Made by a program: the position numbers and the translations under genes
Source of the DNA: Cedecea davisae DSM 4568
Lineage (GTDB): Bacteria > Pseudomonadota > Gammaproteobacteria > Enterobacterales > Enterobacteriaceae
NCBI RefSeq assembly: GCF_000412335.2
Contig: NZ_KE161030.1
Span: forward strand, 158,014 to 222,013
Direction: 5' to 3'
Length of the DNA stretch: 64,000 nucleotides
In this document: positions 39,987 to 47,892 of the stretch, piece after piece
Numbering within the stretch: position 1 is the first letter of the stretch
Layout of the letters: each line of letters begins with the position of its first letter
The notes under the pieces: model-generated
The model's database searches: none
The model's input: the letters and a program-made list of their open reading frames with translations, nothing else
Told to the model about the DNA's origin: nothing

Positions 39987-40786
39987 TGAGCCAGAAACTG
40001 AATCGTGCCGCCGTTTGGCTGGACACTTTAGCCCCGAACGCGCCGCGCATGGCAGGCCTGTGCGCCTCCGTGCAGGTGGCTGACGGCAACGTTGACGGGA
40101 AACCGGCGCGCTTTATCGCCGTCGTGCCGGACGCCAATAATCATTATCCCCGCGCCGCAGGCGGCGAAGTTGGCCTGCTCGAGGGCTGGACGCTGGCAAA
40201 AGTCGTCAGCGAAACCGTTGCCGAAGACGCCGATAAGGCCGAAAAGCGCGCCATTGTGGCGGTGATTGATGTTCCAAGTCAGGCTTATGGCCGCCGTGAG
40301 GAAGCATTTGGTATTCACCAGGCGCTGGCCGGTGCGGCCGGAGCTTATGCTAACGCTCGTCTTGCCGGTCACCCGGTTGTTGGGCTGATCGTGGGTAAAG
40401 CTATGTCCGGGGCGTTTCTGGCGCACGGTTATCAGGCAAACCGCCTGGTGGCCTTTAACGACCAGGGCGTAATGATCCACGCGATGGGTAAAGAGTCGGC
40501 CGCCCGCATTACGCTGCGCACCGTAGAGGCGCTGGAAAAACTGGCCGCCACCATCCCGCCAATGGCCTACGACATTAGCAATTATGAAACGCTGGGGCTG
40601 CTTTCCGCCCTGCTGGACATCAACAACCCGGATGCGCCGCAAAGTGAAGATGTGGCAAAAGTAAATGCTGCATTAGTGGCTGCCGTTGATGAAGCTCGCA
40701 CAGATAACACGTTGAAAAACAGACTCAATGCTAAGAACCGTCATAGCTCGGCGCTGGTTCGCGAACGCATGCGCGCCAGCTGGTAG
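39986..40786 (+). CDS. mdcE: Malonate decarboxylase gamma subunit MdcE
   Basis: 266 residues from ATG 39986 (MSQKLNRAAVWLDTLAPNAP). Carboxyltransferase partner of MdcD, with GRREEAFGIHQALAGAAGAY and VVGLIVGKAMSGAFLAHGYQ. A frame reaching back to 39899 overlaps mdcD and is rejected. The 134-bp gap to mdcF is the longest in the operon. Confidence 0.96.
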   Translation: MSQKLNRAAVWLDTLAPNAPRMAGLCASVQVADGNVDGKPARFIAVVPDANNHYPRAAGGEVGLLEGWTLAKVVSETVAEDADKAEKRAIVAVIDVPSQAYGRREEAFGIHQALAGAAGAYANARLAGHPVVGLIVGKAMSGAFLAHGYQANRLVAFNDQGVMIHAMGKESAARITLRTVEALEKLAATIPPMAYDISNYETLGLLSALLDINNPDAPQSEDVAKVNAALVAAVDEARTDNTLKNRLNAKNRHSSALVRERMRASW

Positions 40787-40920
40787 TAAGCGCTGGTAAT
40801 AAGACAGACCTGCCAGACGATAAAGCCAGGCGCGTACTGCGCGCCTGAGTAAAAAAAACGTCTGAAAAAATAATAACCATCGCGACCGTGCTGACTCTCT
40901 TTTTTAACCAAGGTGAAGTT

Positions 40921-41880
40921 ATGACTTACGTGATTGTTCATGCTCTGGCTCCTATTTTTGTCATCATGCTACTGGGCTTTTTCGCCGGCAAAGCGAAGAT
41001 GGTCGATAACAAAAATGTCTCGCTGTTAAACATTTTTGTCATGGATTTTGCGCTACCTGCGGCACTGTTCAGCGCTACCGTGCAAACTCCGTGGCTTGGG
41101 ATCGTTCAGCAGTCACCGCTGATTGTGGTGCTGGTGCTGGCGATGTGGATAACCTATGCGGCGATTTATTTCCTGGCGACCAGCGTGTTTAAAAAGTCTC
41201 CGCAGGATGCGGCCGTACTGACTTTGACCGTAGCCTTACCTAACTACGCGGCGCTGGGTCTGCCAATCCTGGGCAGCGTGCTGGGCGAAGGCCCGTCGAC
41301 TTCGCTGTCGGTGGCGGTCTCAATTGCCTGCGGTTCCGTTCTGATGACGCCGTTCTGCCTGCTGATTCTGGAACGCGAAAAAGCGCGCGCTGCCGGTGAA
41401 GCCAGTGGTTCTACGCTGGCAATGCTGCCGGTGCTGATGTGGCGTTCGGTGAAAAAACCTATCGTCTGGGGGCCGCTGCTGGGGGTTGTGCTGTCGGCAC
41501 TCGGTATTCGCATGCCGGAGCTGCTGTTGGCTTCAATTAAGCCGCTGGGCCTGGCCGCAACTGCTGCTGCGCTGTTCCTGACCGGGGTTATCCTTTCTGC
41601 CCGTAAGCTGCAAATCAACACCGTGGTGATAACGGCGACCATTACCAAACTGCTGATTCAGCCGTTTATCGCCTGGGGCATCGTGCTGGCGCTGGGCCTG
41701 ACCGGGCCGGTAGCCATCACCTCTATCCTGATGATTGCGCTGGCGGCAGGTTTCTTCGGCGTGGTATTTGGAAACCGCTTTGGCGTGCAGTCTCCGGATG
41801 CGGAAGCCGTGTTGTTGCTAAGCTCGGTACTCTCTATCCTGTCGCTACCGCTGTTTATCTCACTGACTTCAGGACTTTAA
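40921..41880 (+). CDS. mdcF: Malonate transporter MdcF (AEC family)
   Basis: 319 residues from ATG 40921 (MTYVIVHALAPIFVIMLLGF), with AAGGTGAAG upstream. About ten membrane segments and AEC (auxin efflux carrier) family text such as LLNIFVMDFALPAALFSATV and PNYAALGLPILGSVLGEG. It imports malonate for the decarboxylase. Three bases separate it from mdcG. Confidence 0.93.
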   Translation: MTYVIVHALAPIFVIMLLGFFAGKAKMVDNKNVSLLNIFVMDFALPAALFSATVQTPWLGIVQQSPLIVVLVLAMWITYAAIYFLATSVFKKSPQDAAVLTLTVALPNYAALGLPILGSVLGEGPSTSLSVAVSIACGSVLMTPFCLLILEREKARAAGEASGSTLAMLPVLMWRSVKKPIVWGPLLGVVLSALGIRMPELLLASIKPLGLAATAAALFLTGVILSARKLQINTVVITATITKLLIQPFIAWGIVLALGLTGPVAITSILMIALAAGFFGVVFGNRFGVQSPDAEAVLLLSSVLSILSLPLFISLTSGL

Positions 41881-41883
41881 CTT

Positions 41884-42504
41884 ATGTCGACATTCCGCCC
41901 CCACGATCTCCTTTGGCTGGCTGACCGCAGCGCTCTTGAAGGCGCTGGCGAGGAGTGGGTCGCAGGCCAGTGGCGCCCCGCGCTGCCGGTGGTGGTGCGG
42001 CGGGATGTTGAACGTGAAGGGTGCATTCCGGTGGGTATCCGCGGGATGCGTCGGGAGCAACGTGCTGCCGGGTGGGCGAATGCCGCAGGCGTTAAGCGTG
42101 TTGTCAGCCCGGAAGCATTAGCTAGCCGCGAGGCACTTCTTCATTCTCCTTTTGTCTCTATGCCGCCGGTTCAGAGCGCAATTCAACTGGCAGGTCGCCA
42201 GTGGCCGTGGGTCTGGGGCATAACCGGAAGCGTTGGCTATGCGCTGGCGACGGAAGTGCCGGTGCTGCACGCTGAGAGCGATCTCGACTTGCTGATTCGC
42301 TGCCCTGAACCACAGGAGATGGAGGCGCTGGTGGAATGGCAGGCATTGACCGCCAGGCTGCTGTGCCGCGCCGATACGCAAATTGAAACGCCTTACGGCG
42401 GATTTGCGCTGGCGGAATGGCTGAGGGCAGGGCGAGTGCTGCTGAAAACCAGCCGTGGCCCGGTGCTGACCAGCAATCCATGGATGCCGGAGGACGATGT
42501 ATGA
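41884..42504 (+). CDS. mdcG: Phosphoribosyl-dephospho-CoA transferase MdcG
   Basis: 206 residues starting MSTFRPHDLLWLADRSALEG. It attaches the prosthetic group made by MdcB to MdcC. A nucleotidyltransferase-like acidic motif ESDLDLLIRC lies in the second half. The stop overlaps mdcH in an ATGA. Confidence 0.92.
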   Translation: MSTFRPHDLLWLADRSALEGAGEEWVAGQWRPALPVVVRRDVEREGCIPVGIRGMRREQRAAGWANAAGVKRVVSPEALASREALLHSPFVSMPPVQSAIQLAGRQWPWVWGITGSVGYALATEVPVLHAESDLDLLIRCPEPQEMEALVEWQALTARLLCRADTQIETPYGGFALAEWLRAGRVLLKTSRGPVLTSNPWMPEDDV

Positions 42505-43409
42505 AAATACTCTTTACTTTTCCCGGACAGGGTACGCAGCGGCCAGGTATGCTGCAAAATCTGCCCGAACGCGACGCCATAATGGCGCAGGTGCGTAGCG
42601 TTCTGGGGGATGAAACCGACCTGCTTGATACTCATTCTGCTCTCAGACATACCCGCGCCGTGCAGCTTTGCCTGTTGATAGCCGGGGTGGCCTGGGCGCG
42701 AGACCTTGAGCGCAACGGCGTTGAGCCGGATATGGTCAGCGGTCTGTCAATCGGCGCTTTTCCGGCGGCGGTCATTGCCGGAGTATTAAGCTTTGAGGAT
42801 GCTTTAAAACTGGTTGCGCTGCGCGGCGATCTTATGGAACAGGCTTATCCTGAAGGCTACGGCTTAACCGCCATCGTTGGGCTGCTTTTAGGCCAGGTGG
42901 AAGCCCTGGTCGAGGGCAGCGGAACCTATATCGCCAATATCAACGCCGAGCAGCAAATTGTTATTGCCGGGCGCGAAGACGATATGGCGCAGGTGGCGCA
43001 AAAAGCGCTGGCAAAAGGGGCGCAAAAAGCACGGCAGCTCGCGGTTAGCGTTCCTTCTCACTGCGCATTGCTGAATGAACCGGCCCAGAAACTCAAACAG
43101 GCTTTTGACGGCGTGAGCGTAAACCGGCCGCGCCGTGCTTACCTCAGCGGCAGCACGGGCCGCGTGCTATGGCAACCGGAGCAAATAGCCGAAGATTTGG
43201 CGCTTAATATGGCGCGTACGGTGCGCTGGCGTGATGCGATGGTGGCGGCCAATGAGAGAGATGTGCGCCTGGCAATAGAAATGCCGCCGGGAAGCGTATT
43301 GTCAGGGCTGACCCGGCAGGCGTTCCGTGAAGGGGTGACAGTTTGCCGCGAGCAAAATAGCGTGGCGGTGATTTCACGCCTTGCCGAACGAACTAGAGCG
43401 GCGCGTTAG
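42501..43409 (+). CDS. mdcH: Malonyl-CoA:ACP transacylase-type MdcH
   Basis: 302 residues from ATG 42501 (MKILFTFPGQGTQRPGMLQN). FabD-like: FPGQGTQ, active-site serine in GLSIGAFPAAV, histidine in VPSHCALLN. It loads malonyl from malonyl-CoA onto MdcC to prime the cycle. It ends 17 bp into the convergent mdcR gene. Confidence 0.95.
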   Translation: MKILFTFPGQGTQRPGMLQNLPERDAIMAQVRSVLGDETDLLDTHSALRHTRAVQLCLLIAGVAWARDLERNGVEPDMVSGLSIGAFPAAVIAGVLSFEDALKLVALRGDLMEQAYPEGYGLTAIVGLLLGQVEALVEGSGTYIANINAEQQIVIAGREDDMAQVAQKALAKGAQKARQLAVSVPSHCALLNEPAQKLKQAFDGVSVNRPRRAYLSGSTGRVLWQPEQIAEDLALNMARTVRWRDAMVAANERDVRLAIEMPPGSVLSGLTRQAFREGVTVCREQNSVAVISRLAERTRAAR

Positions 43410-44331
43410 GCGTATCGACAAACGAGCGGGCGTACATACGCCCTTCGGCCGCCAGCGCCAGCAGGTTCGGGTCAAGCTCGCGGGCACGAGGGAAGACAAT
43501 AGCGATAGTCTGCTTCATCTGATATTGCTCGGCGAGCCTCAGCAGTTGCACTGAATTTTCATAAACCTTTTTCATTCTTCCCGGTATCAGCGTTAGCCCG
43601 ACACCCGCCTGCACCAGACTCACCATCGAGAAAATATCGTTTACGCGAGTGACGATTTCCGGCTCAAAACCGGCGATATGGAAGGCTTCCTGAAAACCTG
43701 CATAGGTGGCAAAACCTTCGGCCAGGGAAACAAACTTCTCGCCGTCAAACTCACGTAAATCCGCTGGATGGCTGGTATCCAGGGGGTAATTTCCCGGTGT
43801 GGCGAGAAAAATATCGTCCTTGAACAGCGGCAGAACTTCGAGCCGCGAGCGGTCTACTTCGCCTTCGGAGAGGGATATCAGAATGGCATCCAGTACGCCG
43901 TCTTCCAGCATATTGAGCAGCACCTGGTTGGAACCCATGGTGAGATCCATTTCTAAATCCGGGCGGCGAAGCTTCATGCCCATAATCAGTTTCGGCACGG
44001 TTTCCAGCGTCAGCGAATAGAGCGTGCCGATGCGTAACCGCCCCTGGCCAACGCCCGCCGTCTGGCGAGCCTCAATAAGCCCCCGCGACATTACCGCCAC
44101 CGCTTCTTTACTGTGCTCCAGCAGGGTAAAAGCCGACTCCAGCGGCACCAGATTGCGCCCTTTATGAATAAACAACGGGCAGCGCACGCCTTCTTCCAGC
44201 GTATGCAGGGCGCGATGCACGCTAACCCCGCTGATACCCAGCGCTTCGGCGGTGCGGGCAATGTTGCCCTTTTCCATAAACTCCATAAATATCTCAAGCT
44301 TACGGAAGGTGATTTCGGCGTCGATTTTCAT
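43393..44331 (-). CDS. mdcR: LysR-type regulator MdcR
   Basis: 312 residues starting MKIDAEITFRKLEIFMEFME. LysR helix-turn-helix (GNIARTAEALGISGVSVHRA) and effector domain (GRLRIGTLYSLTLETVPKLI). Position next to mdcABCDEFGH marks it as the malonate regulator. It is convergent and overlaps mdcH by 17 bp. Confidence 0.92.
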   Translation of the reverse strand: MKIDAEITFRKLEIFMEFMEKGNIARTAEALGISGVSVHRALHTLEEGVRCPLFIHKGRNLVPLESAFTLLEHSKEAVAVMSRGLIEARQTAGVGQGRLRIGTLYSLTLETVPKLIMGMKLRRPDLEMDLTMGSNQVLLNMLEDGVLDAILISLSEGEVDRSRLEVLPLFKDDIFLATPGNYPLDTSHPADLREFDGEKFVSLAEGFATYAGFQEAFHIAGFEPEIVTRVNDIFSMVSLVQAGVGLTLIPGRMKKVYENSVQLLRLAEQYQMKQTIAIVFPRARELDPNLLALAAEGRMYARSFVDTPNAPL

Positions 44332-44365
44332 GCGGGGGATTGGGCTTCCTGGTCCAGAGGCAGGT

Positions 44366-44644
44366 TTAAACCTGCTGAAGTCTGAAGTTTACGCCACAGG
44401 CGCGTGCATAGCGCATCAGGGTTTCGTAGCTCATTTTAGTGGCATTTCTTTCCATTCTTGAAACGGTTGGAGGTTTAACGCCCATTTTTTCCGCTACCTG
44501 AGCGGAGGTGAGTCCTGCTTCAGCACGCCACTTCTGTAATGTTTCCTGAAGGCATTCTAATGCCTCTTCTGCTTCCCAGGCGGCACGATACTCAGGGTTG
44601 TGCATGGATTGTTCATGAATCTGGTCGAGTGTTTTATATTTCAT
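44366..44644 (-). CDS. higA: HigA-type antitoxin (XRE helix-turn-helix)
   Basis: 92 residues. The second half is an XRE DNA-binding domain (LTSAQVAEKMGVKPPTVSRM). It lies downstream of the toxin with an 11-bp overlap, toxin first, which is the HigBA gene order. The protein should neutralise HigB and repress the operon. The subfamily name is inferred from order and domain types. Confidence 0.85.
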   Translation of the reverse strand: MKYKTLDQIHEQSMHNPEYRAAWEAEEALECLQETLQKWRAEAGLTSAQVAEKMGVKPPTVSRMERNATKMSYETLMRYARACGVNFRLQQV

Positions 44645-44954
44645 GCTTCATTTCCTCCAGCCTACGGAAGGCTAACACAATTTCTCCAGGTGGGATCTTC
44701 GGGGATTTTTTGATGAAAATGCGCAGCAGAAAAATACGTTCACCGCTCTGATAGAACCATAATCCTCGTGCTATGTCCGTGCCCATCGTCCGTATTTCAA
44801 ACAAGCCTTTTCCGAGATGTCTGGTGTCAGGTTCTCTGAGTAAACGGGGATTAGCTTCCAGTTTCTTTAATAACCTGGTCATTTTCACCTGAAGGATGGC
44901 GGGGAGCTCGGTGAATTCCGTTTCCGCTTCATTGTGAAAAACCACAGTGAACAT
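44634..44954 (-). CDS. higB: HigB/RelE-superfamily toxin
   Basis: 106 residues starting MFTVVFHNEAETEFTELPAI. RelE-fold pattern: LLKKLEANPRLLREPDTRHL, GLFEIRTMGTDIARGLWFYQ, FLLRIFIKKSPKIPPGEIVL. Likely a ribosome-dependent mRNA endonuclease. First gene of the pair, behind a palindromic operator. Confidence 0.87.
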   Translation of the reverse strand: MFTVVFHNEAETEFTELPAILQVKMTRLLKKLEANPRLLREPDTRHLGKGLFEIRTMGTDIARGLWFYQSGERIFLLRIFIKKSPKIPPGEIVLAFRRLEEMKHEI

Positions 44955-44975
44955 ACTCTCCTCCTGAGAAAATAT

Positions 44976-45008
44976 TAGCTTATAGGCTATGTTAGCTCAA
45001 GAGCTAAC
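44976..45008 (-). promoter_or_regulatory. Palindromic operator of higBA
   Basis: GTTAGCTC-AA-GAGCTAAC (44991-45008) is a perfect 8+8 inverted repeat. A second, TAGC-TTATAG-GCTA, lies beside it at 44976-44989. Twin inverted repeats sharing TAGC just upstream of the toxin start fit antitoxin autorepression. Confidence 0.65.
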
Positions 45009-45269
45009 CAGATTTTAAACCCGCGAGGGACTTAATCCGGATTCGATTCTACAATTATTTTTTCTTAACGCTGCGCTCCTCTCCTGGCTTTGCGCAGCTC
45101 CTCGCAGGCCGTTTCCACTTGGTCATAAGCAACGCCAATGATGGCGACAAAACCTTCCTCTCATCACAGTTTCGAACAAAAAGGGCCGCTGGATATTTCC
45201 CGTTTCATTGCCCGGTTATGTGACCTAACGCACGTCATGGCAGTGAAAAACCTTCATTCCCGCCCTTTA

Positions 45270-45318
45270 TGTGGAACAGATCACTATTGCCGCCCCGATT
45301 TCCACTTCGAAGTGGAAA
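45270..45318 (+). promoter_or_regulatory. CRP-like site and perfect 20-bp palindrome before the EF_0829-type operon
   Basis: TGTGGAACAGATCACT (45270-45285) matches CRP half-sites at 8 of 10 positions. TTTCCACTTCGAAGTGGAAA (45299-45318) is a perfect palindrome, 68 bp before the first start codon. It could be the operator of the PRD regulator encoded at 52249. The remainder of the gap 45009-45386 has no gene I can support. Confidence 0.55.
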
Positions 45319-45386
45319 ACAACTCGCTACAAACCTTTCTCCCCGCCGGATAGCTTAAAAACAGATTAGTTAACGAGGTACCCAGG

Positions 45387-45707
45387 GTGAACAACGGAGC
45401 GGTAATGGTTAATGAAGCCGAGGAATTAACGGCGCGCGTACAGGGTTTTATCCACGCGCTGTTTAAGAGCAAGAACATCACGCCCAACGCGGTACAGGAG
45501 CAGATGCTGGCCTCCCATGTGAAAGCGATGGCACATCGGTCGCTTACCGGAGAGCCGCTGCCGGAAGTGGATGAGAGCCTGTTCGAAGAAATATCTTCAG
45601 AGTCGATGGCGATGGCTCAGGCGGTAGTGGATCAGTTTGGCAACCTGCCGGTGGAAGAGGCGTGGTTACTGTCAGTGCATTTCGAAGTGGCGAAAGACAA
45701 TCTTTGA
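45387..45707 (+). CDS. Small PRD-domain protein (EF_0829 type)
   Basis: 106 residues from GTG 45387 with GAGG eight bases upstream; ATG 45405 is an alternative. The protein looks like a lone PTS regulation domain (PRD): VQGFIHALFKSKNITPNAVQ, LASHVKAMAHRSLTGEPLPE, with candidate phosphoacceptor histidines in the second segment, and an acidic C-terminal part (EEISSESMAMAQAVVDQFGN). Families of this locus (EF_0829 in Enterococcus, AHA_3910 in Aeromonas) always precede the SFCGS gene. A lone PRD may sense PTS phosphorylation; its partner is unknown. Confidence 0.75.
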   Translation: MNNGAVMVNEAEELTARVQGFIHALFKSKNITPNAVQEQMLASHVKAMAHRSLTGEPLPEVDESLFEEISSESMAMAQAVVDQFGNLPVEEAWLLSVHFEVAKDNL

Positions 45708-45724
45708 ATAATCAGGAGAGAACG

Positions 45725-46087
45725 ATGGAACAAATTACCGTAGTGATCGGCGACCGTTTGGGTAAAGGCCAGAAAGTTGCCGCAGGGATCGAAAAAGCGG
45801 GCGGTCGCGCCGTGGTTATTCCGGGCGTCGCCGCCGACATGAAACTGGGTGACGTGATGAAGGCCGAGAACGCCACTTTTGGTATCTCCTTCTGCGGCAG
45901 CGGCGGTGCAGGTGCTATCACCGCGCAAACCAAACATGGCTACAAAGCGAAATACGGCATGCGCTCTGTGGAAGAAGGCGTCACCGCGATTAACGAAGGC
46001 AATAACGTTCTTGGCTTTGGTTTTATGGATAAAGAAGAGCTGGGTGAACGCCTGGTCCTGGCCTGGAACAAGAAGTACGGCAGCTAA
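45725..46087 (+). CDS. SFCGS-family glycine-rich protein (EF_0830 type)
   Basis: 120 residues from ATG 45725 (MEQITVVIGDRLGKGQKVAA), with CAGGAGAG upstream. The family hallmark SFCGSGGAGAITAQTKHGYK is intact, with one conserved cysteine in a glycine-rich loop and a following basic helix. A cysteine in a loop after a beta strand (TFGISFCGS) recalls PTS EIIB domains, but no homology can be claimed by eye. It is followed after two bases by DUF4312. Biochemical function unknown. Confidence 0.8.
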   Translation: MEQITVVIGDRLGKGQKVAAGIEKAGGRAVVIPGVAADMKLGDVMKAENATFGISFCGSGGAGAITAQTKHGYKAKYGMRSVEEGVTAINEGNNVLGFGFMDKEELGERLVLAWNKKYGS

Positions 46088-46089
46088 GT

Positions 46090-46386
46090 ATGAAAGAGAA
46101 ATTCGCAACTACGGTGCGAGTCAGCGGGCGCGGCGATACTAAAGCCAAAGCCTTCTCCGATGCCCTGAACCAGGTTCAGGGTACGGTGCTCAAGTCCACC
46201 AACAAAATTCTGCTGCGCATTGAGCCACAGGACGTGCAGGTTGTTCAGGCGCAGGTCAGGGTGCGCAAAGAAGCTTTTCTGTTCTTCTTTCTGCGCCGGG
46301 AAAGGCGGAGCTACAGCGTGGAGCTGGATGTTTCCGTCAACGTGACGGCTCTTAACCTCGATGAGGTGGATTTCGTCGCGCACTAA
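46090..46386 (+). CDS. DUF4312 family protein (EF_0831 type)
   Basis: 98 residues starting MKEKFATTVRVSGRGDTKAK. Alternating strands and a hydrophobic patch (AFLFFFLRRERRSYSVELDV). The only histidine is at the C-terminus, so it is unlikely to be a classical EIIA phosphocarrier. It sits between the SFCGS protein and the two membrane proteins, probably a cytosolic component or regulator of the transporter. Confidence 0.78.
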   Translation: MKEKFATTVRVSGRGDTKAKAFSDALNQVQGTVLKSTNKILLRIEPQDVQVVQAQVRVRKEAFLFFFLRRERRSYSVELDVSVNVTALNLDEVDFVAH

Positions 46387-46410
46387 AACAACTCCAACAA
46401 GGGCAGATAC

Positions 46411-47187
46411 ATGTTCCTCATTATCTTATTTAAATCACTCATTATCGGCGGGCTCGTCGGTGTGGGCGTTGGCGCCGGGGCCGCGCGTATGTTCCACGCG
46501 CCAACCTCTCAGGGAATGGGCGCATTTCGTACACTCGGCGAGCTGAACTCCTGCGAAGGCGATCCGGCTTCTCACTTCTCCTTTGGTCTCGGCTTCTTCT
46601 TCAACGCCTGGGCATCCTCGGTGGCTGCGGGGGCCTTCACCCAGGATGTTGACCATCGCATTATCCCTAACTGGGGTGCCGCGGCATTGATGGTGAAAAA
46701 CCGTAACGTGGCAGAAACCCTGCATGACCCGAAAAAAATGGCCATCGCCTGCGGCATTATTGGCATGGTTGTGGTGGCCTTTCTCAACAGCACCGCCTCT
46801 GCGGTTCCTGCCGCGCTACAGGTGACGGCGGTTAAGGTTCTGGTGCCTGCGGCTAACCTGCTGGTTAACACCGTGATGCCGGTTATCTTCTGGCTGGCGG
46901 CAATTGATGCCGGTAAAAAATCGGGCTTCTGGGCAACCATTTTCGGCGGCGCAGCGCAGCTGATTATGGGCAACGCCGTACCGGGCCTGGTGCTGGGTAT
47001 TCTTATCGGTAAAGGTGTTGAAGAGAGCGGCTGGCATCGCGTCACTAAAGTGATGATGGGGGCTATCGTTGCTCTGTTTGTGCTGAGCGCCTTCTTCCGC
47101 GGCTTCGATATGAAAATGATCGAATCCTTCCATCTGACCACGCCGGACTGGCTGAGTCTTATCCATAACGCCGTCAGCGGAAAATAA
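46411..47187 (+). CDS. DUF4311 membrane protein (EF_0832 type)
   Basis: 258 residues starting MFLIILFKSLIIGGLVGVGV. Several hydrophobic stretches, including IACGIIGMVVVAFLNSTASA, AANLLVNTVMPVIFWLAAID and MMGAIVALFVLSAFFRGFD, and a Gly/Ala-rich N-terminal region followed by SFGLGFFFNAWASSVAAGAF. It is the larger of two membrane subunits of this locus and probably forms the translocator with DUF4310. Confidence 0.8.
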   Translation: MFLIILFKSLIIGGLVGVGVGAGAARMFHAPTSQGMGAFRTLGELNSCEGDPASHFSFGLGFFFNAWASSVAAGAFTQDVDHRIIPNWGAAALMVKNRNVAETLHDPKKMAIACGIIGMVVVAFLNSTASAVPAALQVTAVKVLVPAANLLVNTVMPVIFWLAAIDAGKKSGFWATIFGGAAQLIMGNAVPGLVLGILIGKGVEESGWHRVTKVMMGAIVALFVLSAFFRGFDMKMIESFHLTTPDWLSLIHNAVSGK

Positions 47188-47196
47188 GAGGCCACC

Positions 47197-47838
47197 ATGG
47201 AACAGAATAAAGGTTTTTGGTATGCCGACTGGTCGTTCCCGATCTTCGTTGGCCTGCTCTCTTCCGGCGTCTTTGCCGGGACGCATATGTACTACCTGTA
47301 CGGTATCGGTGCCTTCAACGAAGTCGCTTTTGTGGCGATGCTGAAGTCGGGGATTGATACCGGCGTATACGGCGCGGTAGCCGCGTTCGGCGCCAGTTTC
47401 CTGTTTGCCCGCATCATTGAAGGTTCGCTGGTGGGGATTCTGGATATCGGCGGAGCCATTCAGACCGGCGTTGGTCTTGGCGTTCCGGCGCTATTGCTGG
47501 GCGCGGGCTTTGTCTTCCCGGTAGCCAACTTCGGCGCATCGCTGGTGACTGGCCTGGTGATTGGTCTGGCGATTGGCTACATCATCATTCTCGCCCGTAA
47601 ATTTACCATCAACCAGAGCGACTCCACCTACGGCGCAGACGTAATGATGGGCGCGGGTAATGCCTCCGGTCGCTTCCTGGGGCCGTTGATTATTCTCAGC
47701 GCCATGACGGCGTCGATTCCTATTGGTATCGGTTCATTAATTGGCTCTTTGCTGTTTTACCTCTGGGGCAAACCGATTACCGGCGGTGCGATCCTCGGTG
47801 CCATGATCTTAGGCTCCATCTTCCCGGTAGCGTTGTAA
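47197..47838 (+). CDS. DUF4310 membrane protein (EF_0833 type)
   Basis: 213 residues starting MEQNKGFWYADWSFPIFVGL. About six hydrophobic segments ([60 protein letters not shown]). It follows DUF4311 after nine bases. The pairing of two polytopic proteins with two small soluble ones resembles the subunit plan of multi-part permeases, including PTS, but the mechanism is not known. Confidence 0.8.
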   Translation: MEQNKGFWYADWSFPIFVGLLSSGVFAGTHMYYLYGIGAFNEVAFVAMLKSGIDTGVYGAVAAFGASFLFARIIEGSLVGILDIGGAIQTGVGLGVPALLLGAGFVFPVANFGASLVTGLVIGLAIGYIIILARKFTINQSDSTYGADVMMGAGNASGRFLGPLIILSAMTASIPIGIGSLIGSLLFYLWGKPITGGAILGAMILGSIFPVAL

Positions 47839-47892
47839 GCAGTATTTCCAGGGCGGACGGGCTGCGGCTCGCCGCCAGTTAAGGAGAAAAAC

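Noticed and set aside
45260..45300. Sigma-54 promoter before the EF_0829-type operon
   Set aside because: TGG...TTGC words occur, but the GG-N10-GC spacing is not met.
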